This document shows, piece after piece, positions 1-8,399 of a DNA stretch of 64,000 nt. The stretch is from assembly GCF_045446075.1 (NCBI RefSeq), contig NZ_JBJJBQ010000002.1:434001-498000 (forward strand), written 5' to 3'. The stretch comes from Flavisericum labens. Its GTDB lineage: Bacteria > Bacteroidota > Bacteroidia > Flavobacteriales > Flavobacteriaceae. The notes under the pieces are model-generated. The model had not been told where the DNA came from, ran no database searches, and was given only the letters and a program-made list of their open reading frames with translations. Position numbers and translations under genes: made by a program. The number at the start of each line of letters is the position of its first letter. The first letter of the stretch is position 1.

Positions 1-186
1 CATTTGAAAAACAGAAGGGGTGTATCCAAATCCGTTCGGTTTGTTTTCGGCACTCCATTGTTCTACCAGTTCACTCATTTCTGAGGCTGGTGTAATAGGA
101 TAAATAGGAAACACCTCGTTGGTTTTATAAGCTATTTGAGCTACGGCCTGATTGGCATTTAATATGTTATGGATAGCGGATTTCAT
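1..186 (-). CDS. nifJ: Pyruvate:ferredoxin (flavodoxin) oxidoreductase, N-terminal fragment
   Basis: Only the first 62 codons are present; the gene runs off the left edge. The start is the ATG at 186. The segment IYPITPASEMSE at about residues 28-39 matches the IYPITPSSPMAE-type motif of the thiamine-diphosphate pyrimidine domain that opens the single-chain pyruvate:ferredoxin oxidoreductase (NifJ) family; it is followed by a NGFGYTPSVFQM stretch, also typical. The enzyme decarboxylates pyruvate to acetyl-CoA and passes electrons to ferredoxin or flavodoxin in the cytosol. A separate alpha subunit of a 2-oxoacid:ferredoxin oxidoreductase is the main alternative, because iron-sulphur and TPP domains lie outside the window. 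Confidence 0.75.
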   Translation of the reverse strand, partial: MKSAIHNILNANQAVAQIAYKTNEVFPIYPITPASEMSELVEQWSAENKPNGFGYTPSVFQM

Positions 187-258
187 TTTTATGGTGTTGA
201 AAAGGAAAAGAAAAAAATGGCTACTAAAAAATTAAGTAGCCATTTTTTTAATTGTTTG

Positions 259-840
259 TTACCCTTTTATAATTTCTATTTTAACAGGGGTTGGGTTTGT
301 AATCATATCGAATACTGGTGAAAATTTAGCTAGATTTTCTAACTGATCGGCAGTGGCATCCGATTTAACTTTCAATTGCATGGTGATACCATTAAAACCG
401 GTTCTTACTTCAGGATCTAATCCTAGAAAACCGTGTAAATCGGCATTACCTTTAATTGTAGATTCTGCGCCTTCAATGTCAATACCGTTTGCAGCTGCAT
501 GATAAACCATGGCTCCAGTTAAACAAGAACTTAATGCGTGCAATACCACTTCTGGTGGTGTTGCAGCTTCATCTTTTCCTAGTAAAACATGAGGGTGGCT
601 ACATTCCATAGTGAACGTTTCTTCACGAGAGCTATCTTCTTGGCCTGCACCGTAGAATCCTTTTATGCTGGACACACAATGTCCACCATCAATCCAATTG
701 TTTTTTGCTCTGAACTCGAATTTTGCTAATTCTGGTTGTTCTTGAATGTGACCGATTGTTTCGACTAATTGGTCTACATTTACTCCGTTCTTTACATTTG
801 CTGTTGTAATCATTTTTTTTAAATTTAAATTGTTAAACAT
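259..840 (-). CDS. OsmC-like peroxiredoxin-fold protein
   Basis: A protein of 193 residues with the OsmC/Ohr fold signature: a central HALSSCLTGAMVYHAA segment (about residues 102-117), where the helix Cys sits, and a second Cys in TMECSHPHVLLG (about residues 77-88) at the usual place of the paired OsmC residue. Family members reduce organic hydroperoxides or handle reactive sulphur species in the cytoplasm. The substrate cannot be told from sequence. The true start may be the second Met (813, MITTAN), because the first nine residues (MFNNLNLKK) look unlike the family. The upstream 841-1011 stretch repeats ATTTCGTTA twice near 966 and 983, which could be an operator, but this is weak. Confidence 0.85.
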   Translation of the reverse strand: MFNNLNLKKMITTANVKNGVNVDQLVETIGHIQEQPELAKFEFRAKNNWIDGGHCVSSIKGFYGAGQEDSSREETFTMECSHPHVLLGKDEAATPPEVVLHALSSCLTGAMVYHAAANGIDIEGAESTIKGNADLHGFLGLDPEVRTGFNGITMQLKVKSDATADQLENLAKFSPVFDMITNPTPVKIEIIKG

Positions 841-1011
841 TATTGTTTGGTTGATATTAAGCTAATGGCGTGCCATTGTTTTTAAATGACTGATTATGTG
901 GTTATTAAATGGTTTCGTGTATTGATTTTGAGCTACTATATTTCATTTATTTACGATATTTCGTTATATTTTTAATGAGATTTCGTTAGTTTTGGCTACT
1001 AGGGCTTAAGT

Positions 1012-1566
1012 TTATATCGTATAAAAATCTTTGTTAACCTTCAGGATTTTTTTTTCTTTACCATTACTAATTTGGATACGGTAATATTGATAATAAATAC
1101 CCTCTTTGTAACTGTAGTTTAAATGGAAGGTACTTTTTGAAAATGACCAACCAGGATACGCTTTGGCTATTTTTACTCTCAATATTAAAGGAATATTTAT
1201 GTTCTTATAAGTTTCCTTAGTAGATAATATTTTACGATTACTATCATAATCTGCAACAATATGAACTTGCTTGTTTTTAAAAGCCACACGATATGTTGCC
1301 TTTTCAGAATCATCAAAAACAGAAGTGTTTTTTAGATTATAATTAGCTAATCGTTCTCTCCATTCTTCAACTATATTAGAAGATTGATTGGATGGCAATG
1401 CTCTTAAGTAAGTAAAGTTTGGTGTAGCAGAAGTTGTATAATTTACATGCTGTTCAATACTTTTAGTTTCAATTGAATTATAATCTAAAAGTGCTAGGTC
1501 GTTTTCTTGTGCTGTAATTCCATTTAAGGTAAAAACGCATACTATTGATAAAATTAATGTTCTCAT
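1012..1566 (-). CDS. Secreted hypothetical protein, PepSY-like fold suspected
   Basis: 184 residues beginning with a clear signal peptide (MRTLILSIVCVFTLNGITAQ, cleavage likely after TAQ). The C-terminal half resembles small periplasmic proteins common in Flavobacteriia: a beta strand with HIVADYDSNRKILST, then an amphipathic helix with LILRVKIAKAYPGW, then two strands ending YYRIQISNGKEKKILKV. This repeat of strand-helix-strand-strand is the PepSY-like pattern. I do not know its function; family members are often found beside signalling genes. It is a single gene between OsmC and the AraC regulator, with about 120 bases of AT-rich DNA before the next gene. Confidence 0.6.
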   Translation of the reverse strand: MRTLILSIVCVFTLNGITAQENDLALLDYNSIETKSIEQHVNYTTSATPNFTYLRALPSNQSSNIVEEWRERLANYNLKNTSVFDDSEKATYRVAFKNKQVHIVADYDSNRKILSTKETYKNINIPLILRVKIAKAYPGWSFSKSTFHLNYSYKEGIYYQYYRIQISNGKEKKILKVNKDFYTI

Positions 1567-1689
1567 AATACATGTGTTTAATTATTATGAGACAAAAGTA
1601 TATCACCTCTATAGTTTCAAATTTTCTCTAAAGTTCAATTTTATTTCTAAAAAGTTCAAAAGCTAAAAAGTGCTAAAAAATCAAAAGAT

Positions 1690-2559
1690 TTATGGGTTTT
1701 GGTGTAGTTTTCTATACTGGTTTGGTGGAAGGTTAAACATACTTTTAAAACTACTATTAAAATGTGAAGTGTTTTTAAAACCACTTTCAAAACAAACATC
1801 GTTGATATTTAACTCAGGATTTTCAAGTAAGGTTTTGGCATATTCCAGGCGTTTTTTATTGAGCCATTTTCTTGGAGTTTCTTTATAATGATTTTTAAAA
1901 TCTCTTTTAAAGGAAGAAAGGCTTTTACCATATAAACGGGCAAATTCTTCAAGTTTTAAATCGCAATGAAAGTTTTTCATCATGATATCATTAAGTGATG
2001 TTCTTTCGGTGCTAAGTAAGGATTTGAAAAATTTAACCAAATTTTTATTGGCAGGGTTTAAAGTTATGTTAAACAGGAGCTCATTAAATTTCATCTCTAC
2101 TAATTCCTTAGGAATGTTATCACCCTGATTCATATAATTAAAAACCGATAAGAATAAAGAGTTTAAAGTATCGCCAACATCTATCTTGAAAATTGGGCTA
2201 TTTAAAATTTCTGATTCTTTAGAATGTAATAGGTCTTTATGATTATTAACAAATCGTCTGATAAAATCAACTGTTATAAAAAATAGCATGACGCAATAAT
2301 CTACTTCAAAATATTGCTTGGTATTGTAAACACCCTTATTTATAAATAGAGCTTCTCCTTTTTCAATGGTATATGTTTTATCTAATGACGTCCAGTCTTT
2401 ACGTCCACTAATAACATAGGTGATAAAGGGTGTGTCTGTCCATAACTTAAAATTTTCAACTTCTAGAGGGCATTTATATTCAACCAATAAAAAATCATTG
2501 CCAACTAGCTTGTTGTATCGAGGATGTTTTAGAAAGTGTTTGTAAACGTCAATAACCAT
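1690..2559 (-). CDS. AraC-family transcriptional regulator
   Basis: 289 residues. The last 100 hold the two helix-turn-helix motifs of AraC/XylS: LEEFARLYGKSLSSFKRDFK as the first, and INDVCFESGFKNTSHFNSSF, with the conserved GFKNTSHF core, as the second, then PPNQYRK. The N-terminal 170 residues are of the ExsA/cupin-like kind seen in Bacteroidota regulators and may sense a ligand, but none is recognisable. It lies only 12 bases downstream of the sigma-54 activator gene on the same strand, so the two are probably co-transcribed and may control the same process. Confidence 0.85.
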   Translation of the reverse strand: MVIDVYKHFLKHPRYNKLVGNDFLLVEYKCPLEVENFKLWTDTPFITYVISGRKDWTSLDKTYTIEKGEALFINKGVYNTKQYFEVDYCVMLFFITVDFIRRFVNNHKDLLHSKESEILNSPIFKIDVGDTLNSLFLSVFNYMNQGDNIPKELVEMKFNELLFNITLNPANKNLVKFFKSLLSTERTSLNDIMMKNFHCDLKLEEFARLYGKSLSSFKRDFKNHYKETPRKWLNKKRLEYAKTLLENPELNINDVCFESGFKNTSHFNSSFKSMFNLPPNQYRKLHQNP

Positions 2560-2571
2560 TTTTAAATATTT

Positions 2572-4404
2572 TTAAATTGGACGTTCAATTCCTAAAGCTT
2601 TAATTTTTGATGCAAGCGTAGTAGGAGGGAGTTTCAATAAAACCGCAGCACCATTTGTACCAGAAATTTTCCATTTGGTTTGTCTTAACGCCTTCAAAAT
2701 ATTCTCTTTTTCTAAAGCAATTAAATCTTTTGATGTTAGAATCTTATCTAGAGGAGTATCTTTTTGAAAGTCAATTGAATTAGAACTATTTGGAATAATA
2801 GCTTGCCAATTGATTGTTCCATTTTGAGATATAATAACGGCGCGTTCAATTAAGTTTTGAAGTTCTCTAACATTTCCAGGCCATTCATAACTACTTAATA
2901 AAGCTTTGTCATTATCAGTTAATTTGACAAATGTTTTATTTAATTTTTTTGAAAATTGCTGTATCATTTCCTCAGCTATTAAACAAATATCATCACCTCT
3001 ATCTCTTAGTGCAGGAACTTCAATAGGGAATACGTTTAGGCGATAATACAAATCTTCTCTAAACTTGCCTTCTTTTGAAAATTCAAAAAGGTTTCTATGT
3101 GAAGCCGCAATAATTCTAACATCTACCTTAATGGTTTCAGAACTTCCAACAGGGTCAAATTCACCTTCTTGAATTACCCTTAATAATTTGGGTTGCAGTT
3201 CTAATGGCATTTCACCAATTTCATCTAATAAAATAGTGCCTTTATCAGCAAGTAAAAAACGTCCTTTTCTATCAGCAGTTGCCCCTGTAAATGCGCCTTT
3301 TTTATGGCCAAACAATTCACTTTCAATAAGATTAACTGGAATGGCGCCACAGTTAATCTTAATTAAAGGTTTATCATTTCTATTACTTTCTTTATGAATA
3401 GCTCTTGCAAATAACTCTTTACCTGTTCCGGTTTCACCATGAATTAATACCGTAGCGTCTGTTTTGGCTACTTGCTTAATGAGGTTTAAGGCGTTTTTCA
3501 TGCTTTTATCTTCAGCAATTATTCCATAGCTACTGGTTAGTTCTTTTATTTCTTCGGCTAAATATTCGGTCTGTTTAGTAAGTAAATTAATTTTATTTTC
3601 AGCTTTTAGGCGGTCTTCAATGTTCCTTAAAATGAGTGTGTAAAAGGTTTTGTTGCCTTCACCATATTTACTTAATGTGCCCTCGTTCAAAGTTTCAGTA
3701 TCATTGGATCCTATAACCTTAATGATTTTTGGTAAGTATTTGTTAATTGATTTAGCATTGTTTTCATCATTGACAATTCCTTCAATTAAATTTGCACTGT
3801 CGTCATCAAAGAAAAATAAAATATTTCGTTGCAGTACATCATCGTTTTCCAACAGTTTGTTGGCCGAAGGGTTGGTCAGCACAATCCTAAAATCATTGCC
3901 AAACATGATAATGGCATCCATTGCTCCATTAATTAGACCGCTTAATTTGCTGTTGGCTGCTTCGATTTCCAGTTTTGAAGATGCCAAACTTTCTTGAATG
4001 GTATCTAATTCTCGATGGCGTTTTATCATAACCGACAAAATACCCTTGGTAAAGCCTATATCTGATTTAATTAATTCTAAGAATTGCTCACGTTCAATTT
4101 TTAAAACTTTAGTGCTTTCTAAAGCAGTAACTGAAGCTGAGCGTGTTTCATTATCAATTAATGCGTATTCACCAAAGCAATCGCCTTTGGTTAGCTTATC
4201 ATAAATGTGATCTTTATCATGTACTTTCACCGAACCTTTAAATACGGCATACATGGAATTCCCAATGGTATTCTTCTTGAAAATCACTTCATTTTTAACA
4301 TAAGTTTCTTCAATCAAGTTTTTGCCCAAATGCTGCAATGAGCTTTTAGAAACCTCGGAAAAAAAAGGGATTTTAGATAAAAAATAATTAAGGTTTTCTG
4401 CCAC
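2572..4404 (-). CDS. Sigma-54-dependent activator with cyclic-nucleotide-binding and PAS domains
   Basis: 610 residues in four parts. Residues 1-130 form a CRP-type cyclic-nucleotide-binding domain with an intact phosphate-binding cassette (FGEYALIDNETRSASV: Glu and Arg both kept). Residues 150-280 look like a PAS domain (MDAIIMFGNDFRIVLTNPSA). Residues 295-540 are the AAA+ domain: Walker A GETGTGKE near 320, the sigma-54 contact loop GAFTGA near 370, Walker B ILLDEIGEM, and the sensor region YYRLNVFPIEVPALRDR. The C-terminus has a Fis-like helix-turn-helix (GTNGAAVLLKLPPTTLASKI). It should open sigma-54 promoters when it binds a cyclic nucleotide. It faces a nucleotidyl cyclase gene across 135 bases, and the AraC gene follows it. 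Confidence 0.93.
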   Translation of the reverse strand: MAENLNYFLSKIPFFSEVSKSSLQHLGKNLIEETYVKNEVIFKKNTIGNSMYAVFKGSVKVHDKDHIYDKLTKGDCFGEYALIDNETRSASVTALESTKVLKIEREQFLELIKSDIGFTKGILSVMIKRHRELDTIQESLASSKLEIEAANSKLSGLINGAMDAIIMFGNDFRIVLTNPSANKLLENDDVLQRNILFFFDDDSANLIEGIVNDENNAKSINKYLPKIIKVIGSNDTETLNEGTLSKYGEGNKTFYTLILRNIEDRLKAENKINLLTKQTEYLAEEIKELTSSYGIIAEDKSMKNALNLIKQVAKTDATVLIHGETGTGKELFARAIHKESNRNDKPLIKINCGAIPVNLIESELFGHKKGAFTGATADRKGRFLLADKGTILLDEIGEMPLELQPKLLRVIQEGEFDPVGSSETIKVDVRIIAASHRNLFEFSKEGKFREDLYYRLNVFPIEVPALRDRGDDICLIAEEMIQQFSKKLNKTFVKLTDNDKALLSSYEWPGNVRELQNLIERAVIISQNGTINWQAIIPNSSNSIDFQKDTPLDKILTSKDLIALEKENILKALRQTKWKISGTNGAAVLLKLPPTTLASKIKALGIERPI

Positions 4405-4539
4405 TTTTTTGAATCGTTTTGGTTTGGTAATTAATGTTAAAGATATTAATTATTTGTAATAATTTGGAAGGACTATTAGTTTGCAATTCAATGTTTAACA
4501 ATAATTGATTAAATTAGTATACCTAACATAAAAACCAAA

Positions 4540-6576
4540 ATGTCAAGAAGTAGGCAATTAGCTGCAATCATGTTTACTGATATTGAAGGGTATACTTCTT
4601 TAATGCAGAAAGATGAGGAAGAAGCTGTTTCAATTAGAACACGGCATAGAACTGCTTTTGAAATAACTACAGAAGCATATAATGGAAAAATTGTTCAATA
4701 TTTTGGTGATGGTACGCTAAGTGTTTTCAAGAGTGCAGTTGAAGCCGTTGAATGCGCTATTGAATTACAAAAGGCATTTTCAGATGAACCAAAAATACCA
4801 GTACGCATTGGTATACATGTGGGGGATATTATTCAATCTAACGAAGATATTATTGGTGATGCGGTTAATGTAGCTTCAAGAATAGAGTCTCTTGGTGTTG
4901 TAGGTAGTATTTTGGTATCCGATAGAGTTAATGATCAGCTAAGAAACAAGAACGGATTAAAAACACAATTTATTGATGCGGTAGAATTTAAGAATGTAAA
5001 TAGGGTTATTCCAATTTATGCCATAACTAATGGTAATCTAATAGTTCCTGAAAAATCACAATTAAAAGGCAAAACAAAACCTTTGGACCTAAAGGAGTTT
5101 GAGTACTATAAAAAAAGGAGTCTTTATGTGCTTGGGGTATTGGTAATAATAATTTTAGGGCTTGTTTTATATATGTTCCAAACGTCTAATGTAAGTAGTC
5201 TGGGTAAAGAACCCACGTTAGCAGTATTGCCCTTTGCGAACATGAATAACGATGATGAATCTAATATTTTTACAGATGGAATCACCGAAGATATTATAAC
5301 ACATCTTTCCAAAATTCAGAATTTACAAGTTATTTCTAGGGCTTCTGCAATGCATTATAAGAATACCAAAAAGAAATTAAAACAAATAGCCAAAGAATTA
5401 GATGTTAATTATGTGTTAGAAGGAAGTGTGCGCGTTAATAATAACAAAGTTCGAATAAATGCCAACCTTGTTGATGCGGCAAACAATAAAAATTTATGGG
5501 CTGATAATTATGATAATGCGTTAGTGGAGATTTTTAAAATTCAGAGTAATGTATCTAGGGATATAGCTAAGGCATTACAAATTACTTTAAGTGAGAGCGA
5601 AGTGCTTAGAATAGATAATGAACCAACTAAAAATGCTGAAGCCTATAAAGCATTTAAAGAAGCACAAATGTATTTTCATAGGGGAGGGGGTAAAGTAGAA
5701 GAGTTAAAAAAGGCTGAAAATTTATTTAAAAAAGCTATTGAGTATGATTCTGAGTTTTGTAGGGCCCATGTGGGTTTGGCAGAAACTTATCTCGAGTATA
5801 TTTTTTGGGGAAGAGAGTCTCCTAAAAAGATGTTAGAAAAGGCTAGCGTTCCTGCTTTAACAGCTTTGGCAATTAATTCTAATGATGGTGGTACTTTTGG
5901 AGCCCTGGGGGCTATATGTTATTATAAATATGAAAAGGAGAGCGCATTAAGATATTTAAAAAAGGCAATAGAACTAAACCCCAGTTATGTAGGTGCCTAT
6001 AATAAGTTAGGATGGATATATACATTTGAAAATAATTTGAAATTAATGGAAGAAAATTTCAATCAAGTTTTAAAGTTAGATCCTTTATCAACAAAATATG
6101 TTGGAGATATGGGACAGGCTTATTACTACTTAAATGAGTTTCAAAAAGCTATAAATCTTACAAGTAAATTTTTAAAGAAATATCCTGATGATAATATGCT
6201 AATATGGATGAAAGCATCAAATCTCTCTGCATTAGGTAAATATAAAGAAGCAATTGAACTTTTTACGTCTAGAAGCGTGGCATCGCACACTAATTGGATG
6301 CTAGGGTATTGTTATGGTATGATAGGAGAGGATGATAAGGCCAAAGAAATTTTAGAATATCAATTAAATAAAAATAAAACGGTTTATGTGCCGGCTTATA
6401 TGATTGCCACTATCTATATGGGGCTTGGTGATAAAAATAACGCTTTAAAATATCTAGAAATAGATTATGAATTTGGAGGTCAAGGATTGTTTTTTTGGGG
6501 ATTGAAACAAGATATAAAGTTTAAGTCACTACACAATGAACCACGTTTTATTGCCTTGTTAAATAAGGTTGAATAA
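4540..6576 (+). CDS. Class III nucleotidyl cyclase with membrane anchor, TolB-like domain and TPR repeats
   Basis: 678 residues. The cyclase domain comes first: FTDIEGYTSLM gives metal-binding Asp14, YFGDGTLSVF gives Asp57, and DIIGDAVNVASRIE keeps the substrate Asp and the catalytic Asn and Arg. The usual Lys three residues before the second G-D is Gln (Gln53), so ATP versus GTP preference is unclear. A transmembrane helix follows near 195-215 (YVLGVLVIIILGLVLYMF), then a FlgO/TolB-like domain (LAVLPFANMNNDDESNIFTD to LWADNYD), then about 300 residues of TPR repeats. The cyclase is therefore cytosolic and the TPR part probably periplasmic, suggesting an envelope sensor. The cAMP-type receptor next door (2572-4404) is the obvious partner. 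Start is the ATG at 4540. Confidence 0.9.
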   Translation: MSRSRQLAAIMFTDIEGYTSLMQKDEEEAVSIRTRHRTAFEITTEAYNGKIVQYFGDGTLSVFKSAVEAVECAIELQKAFSDEPKIPVRIGIHVGDIIQSNEDIIGDAVNVASRIESLGVVGSILVSDRVNDQLRNKNGLKTQFIDAVEFKNVNRVIPIYAITNGNLIVPEKSQLKGKTKPLDLKEFEYYKKRSLYVLGVLVIIILGLVLYMFQTSNVSSLGKEPTLAVLPFANMNNDDESNIFTDGITEDIITHLSKIQNLQVISRASAMHYKNTKKKLKQIAKELDVNYVLEGSVRVNNNKVRINANLVDAANNKNLWADNYDNALVEIFKIQSNVSRDIAKALQITLSESEVLRIDNEPTKNAEAYKAFKEAQMYFHRGGGKVEELKKAENLFKKAIEYDSEFCRAHVGLAETYLEYIFWGRESPKKMLEKASVPALTALAINSNDGGTFGALGAICYYKYEKESALRYLKKAIELNPSYVGAYNKLGWIYTFENNLKLMEENFNQVLKLDPLSTKYVGDMGQAYYYLNEFQKAINLTSKFLKKYPDDNMLIWMKASNLSALGKYKEAIELFTSRSVASHTNWMLGYCYGMIGEDDKAKEILEYQLNKNKTVYVPAYMIATIYMGLGDKNNALKYLEIDYEFGGQGLFFWGLKQDIKFKSLHNEPRFIALLNKVE

Positions 6577-6660
6577 TTATGGTATTTATTGAGTTTATAT
6601 TTAGTTGTAACATTTTTAGCTGCCATACGTCATATATGTGTCAATCAAAATATAACCGCC

Positions 6661-6996
6661 ATGAGACAGGATAATCAACTTTTAGTAATTACGCATTTAA
6701 CCCAGTTGCTCACTTTTTTAACCGGATTTGGAGGGCTAATTGTCCCTTTAATAATATGGTCAACGCAAAAGGAAAATGTTTATAACATGGATGAACAGGG
6801 AAAACATATTGTCAATTTCCAGTTGAGCATGCTAGTTTATAGTATAATATGTATTCCTTTAATATTTGTATTGGTGGGTATTTTTGACCTTATTGCTTTA
6901 GGAATACTGTCATTTGTATTTCCAATAATAAATGCCATAAAAGCGAGCCACGGAGAAAACCCAACATATCCTTTATCTCTTAATTTTATTAGTTAG
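6661..6996 (+). CDS. DUF4870 small membrane protein
   Basis: 111 residues with three or four hydrophobic helices and the DUF4870/Tic20-like signature: HLTQLLTFLTGFGGLIVPLIIW near the start, the polar NMDEQGKHIVNFQLS loop in the middle (the E-x-G-K-x-x-V/L-N-F-Q-x-S motif), and a last helix ending INAIKASHGENPTYPLSL. Family function is unknown. I start it at the ATG at 6661; a longer reading from a TTG at 6589 adds a stretch unlike the family. It follows the cyclase gene by 84 bases on the same strand and is closed by a terminator. Confidence 0.85.
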   Translation: MRQDNQLLVITHLTQLLTFLTGFGGLIVPLIIWSTQKENVYNMDEQGKHIVNFQLSMLVYSIICIPLIFVLVGIFDLIALGILSFVFPIINAIKASHGENPTYPLSLNFIS

Positions 6997-7020
6997 TTTT
7001 GTTAGAATGAGATAAAACAA

Positions 7021-7050
7021 AACGCCCACCAAATTGGTGGGCGTTTTTAG
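7021..7050. terminator. Bidirectional rho-independent terminator
   Basis: AACGCCCACC and GGTGGGCGTT pair perfectly over 10 bases around an AAATT loop (7021-7045), with T-rich sequence after it on the plus strand and A-rich sequence before it (T-rich on minus). It lies between the convergent DUF4870 and dnaN genes and can serve both. Confidence 0.9.
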
Positions 7051-7105
7051 TTTGTTGCCGAAGCAACGATTTATTTAGCTTAGTTTAGTGGTTTTAAGGG
7101 TAAAC

Positions 7106-8224
7106 TTAATTATTGAGCATTACAGGCATAACTAGCATGGTAACTTGCTCGCCTTCATCTAGGCCGTCAACGGGTGTTAAAATGCCTGCTCTGTTTGGCA
7201 TACTCATTTCTAATTGCACCTCGTCAGCATTTAAATTATTTAACATTTCCGTTAAAAAGCGTGAGTTAAATCCAATTTGCATGTCGTCACCTTGATAATC
7301 ACAAGTTAAACGCTCTTCCGCTTTATTGCTGTAATCAATATCTTCAGCAGAAATGTTCAATTCGGCACCTGCAATTTTTAATCGTATTTGGTGTGTGGTT
7401 TTGTTAGAGAAAATACTAACACGTCTTACAGAGTTTAAAAATTGATTTCTATCAATAACCAATTTATTTGGATTCTCCTTTGGAATTACCGCTTCGTAGT
7501 TGGGGTATTTTCCATCAATCAATCGGCAGATTAATTCTGAATTTTCAAAGGTAAATTTCGCGTTAGAATCGTTATACTCAATTGTTACATCATCTTCGCT
7601 AGCAGCTAAAATACCTTTTAATAAATTTAATGGTTTTTTAGGCATAATGAATTCGGCCACCTGATTTGCCGCTATATCTTGTCTGGTATATTTTACCAAT
7701 TTATGCGCATCGGTTGCTACAAAGGTTAAACCTTCAGTTGAAAATTGAAAAAAGACGCCGCTCATTACCGGGCGCAAATCGTCATTACCCGCAGCAAAAA
7801 TGGTTTTGCTAATGGCTGTTGCCAAAACATCACCGGTAACTATAGTTTTACTTGGGTCTTCAAGCGCTACAGCTTTAGGGAATTCGTTTCCATCGGCGTA
7901 AGCCAAGGCATATTTACCATGGTTAGAACTAATTTCAACAGTATTGTTATCTTCAATAACAAAGGTTAAAGGTTGTTCAGGAAATGTTTTTAAAGTATCG
8001 AGTAGCAAGCGAGCAGGTATCGCAACGCTTCCTTCGCTATCGCTTTCAACATCAAGGCTAGAAGACATGGTGGTTTCTAAATCACTTGCCGAAACGGTAA
8101 GTTGATTTCCATTTAATTCAAAAAGAAAATTGTCTAAAATCGGTAAGGTATTAGAACTGTTTATTACGCCCCCTAAAATTTGTAATTGCTTTAATAAATA
8201 AGTACTTGATACTATAAATTTCAT
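7106..8224 (-). CDS. dnaN: DNA polymerase III beta subunit (sliding clamp)
   Basis: 372 residues, the normal clamp length, with three repeated domains. It opens MKFIVSSTYLLKQLQILGGV and has the clamp segments SSNHGKYALAYADGNEFP, FAAGNDDLRPVMSGVFF, ATDAHKLVKY, LICRLIDGKYPNYEAVIP and, at the end, LVMPVMLNN, close to the usual V-x-P-M-R/L terminus. As a homodimeric ring it tethers the replicative polymerase to DNA. The gene is alone on its strand here, not beside dnaA. It has its own upstream promoter-like elements. Confidence 0.98.
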   Translation of the reverse strand: MKFIVSSTYLLKQLQILGGVINSSNTLPILDNFLFELNGNQLTVSASDLETTMSSSLDVESDSEGSVAIPARLLLDTLKTFPEQPLTFVIEDNNTVEISSNHGKYALAYADGNEFPKAVALEDPSKTIVTGDVLATAISKTIFAAGNDDLRPVMSGVFFQFSTEGLTFVATDAHKLVKYTRQDIAANQVAEFIMPKKPLNLLKGILAASEDDVTIEYNDSNAKFTFENSELICRLIDGKYPNYEAVIPKENPNKLVIDRNQFLNSVRRVSIFSNKTTHQIRLKIAGAELNISAEDIDYSNKAEERLTCDYQGDDMQIGFNSRFLTEMLNNLNADEVQLEMSMPNRAGILTPVDGLDEGEQVTMLVMPVMLNN

Positions 8225-8352
8225 CTGAAGTTTTTATGTTTTTCAATGGTTAGGGGAAACAAATTTTAGTCGAGATTATTTTAATGAAACGACATTAAAA
8301 CCCATTCTATTTCACCTAACAGGCTTAGTTAAAATTGAAATTATACTACTTA

Positions 8353-8388
8353 CAAATATATTCGAAACCATGTTTATTTCGAAACAAA
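8353..8388 (-). promoter_or_regulatory. Probable Bacteroidota-type promoter of dnaN
   Basis: On the minus strand TATATTTG (8360-8353) fits the -7 consensus TAnnTTTG, and TTTG at 8388-8385 lies 24 bases upstream, one base longer than the usual 17-23 spacing. The leader before the dnaN ATG would be about 120 bases. Assigned by pattern only. Confidence 0.5.
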
Positions 8389-8399
8389 CTTATTAACAT

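Noticed and set aside
4405..4539. Sigma-54 promoter between the cyclase and activator genes
   Set aside because: I could not find a convincing TGGCAC-N5-TTGCA pattern on either strand.
6589..6660. N-terminal extension of the DUF4870 gene from a TTG
   Set aside because: The added residues are unlike the family; the ATG at 6661 fits.
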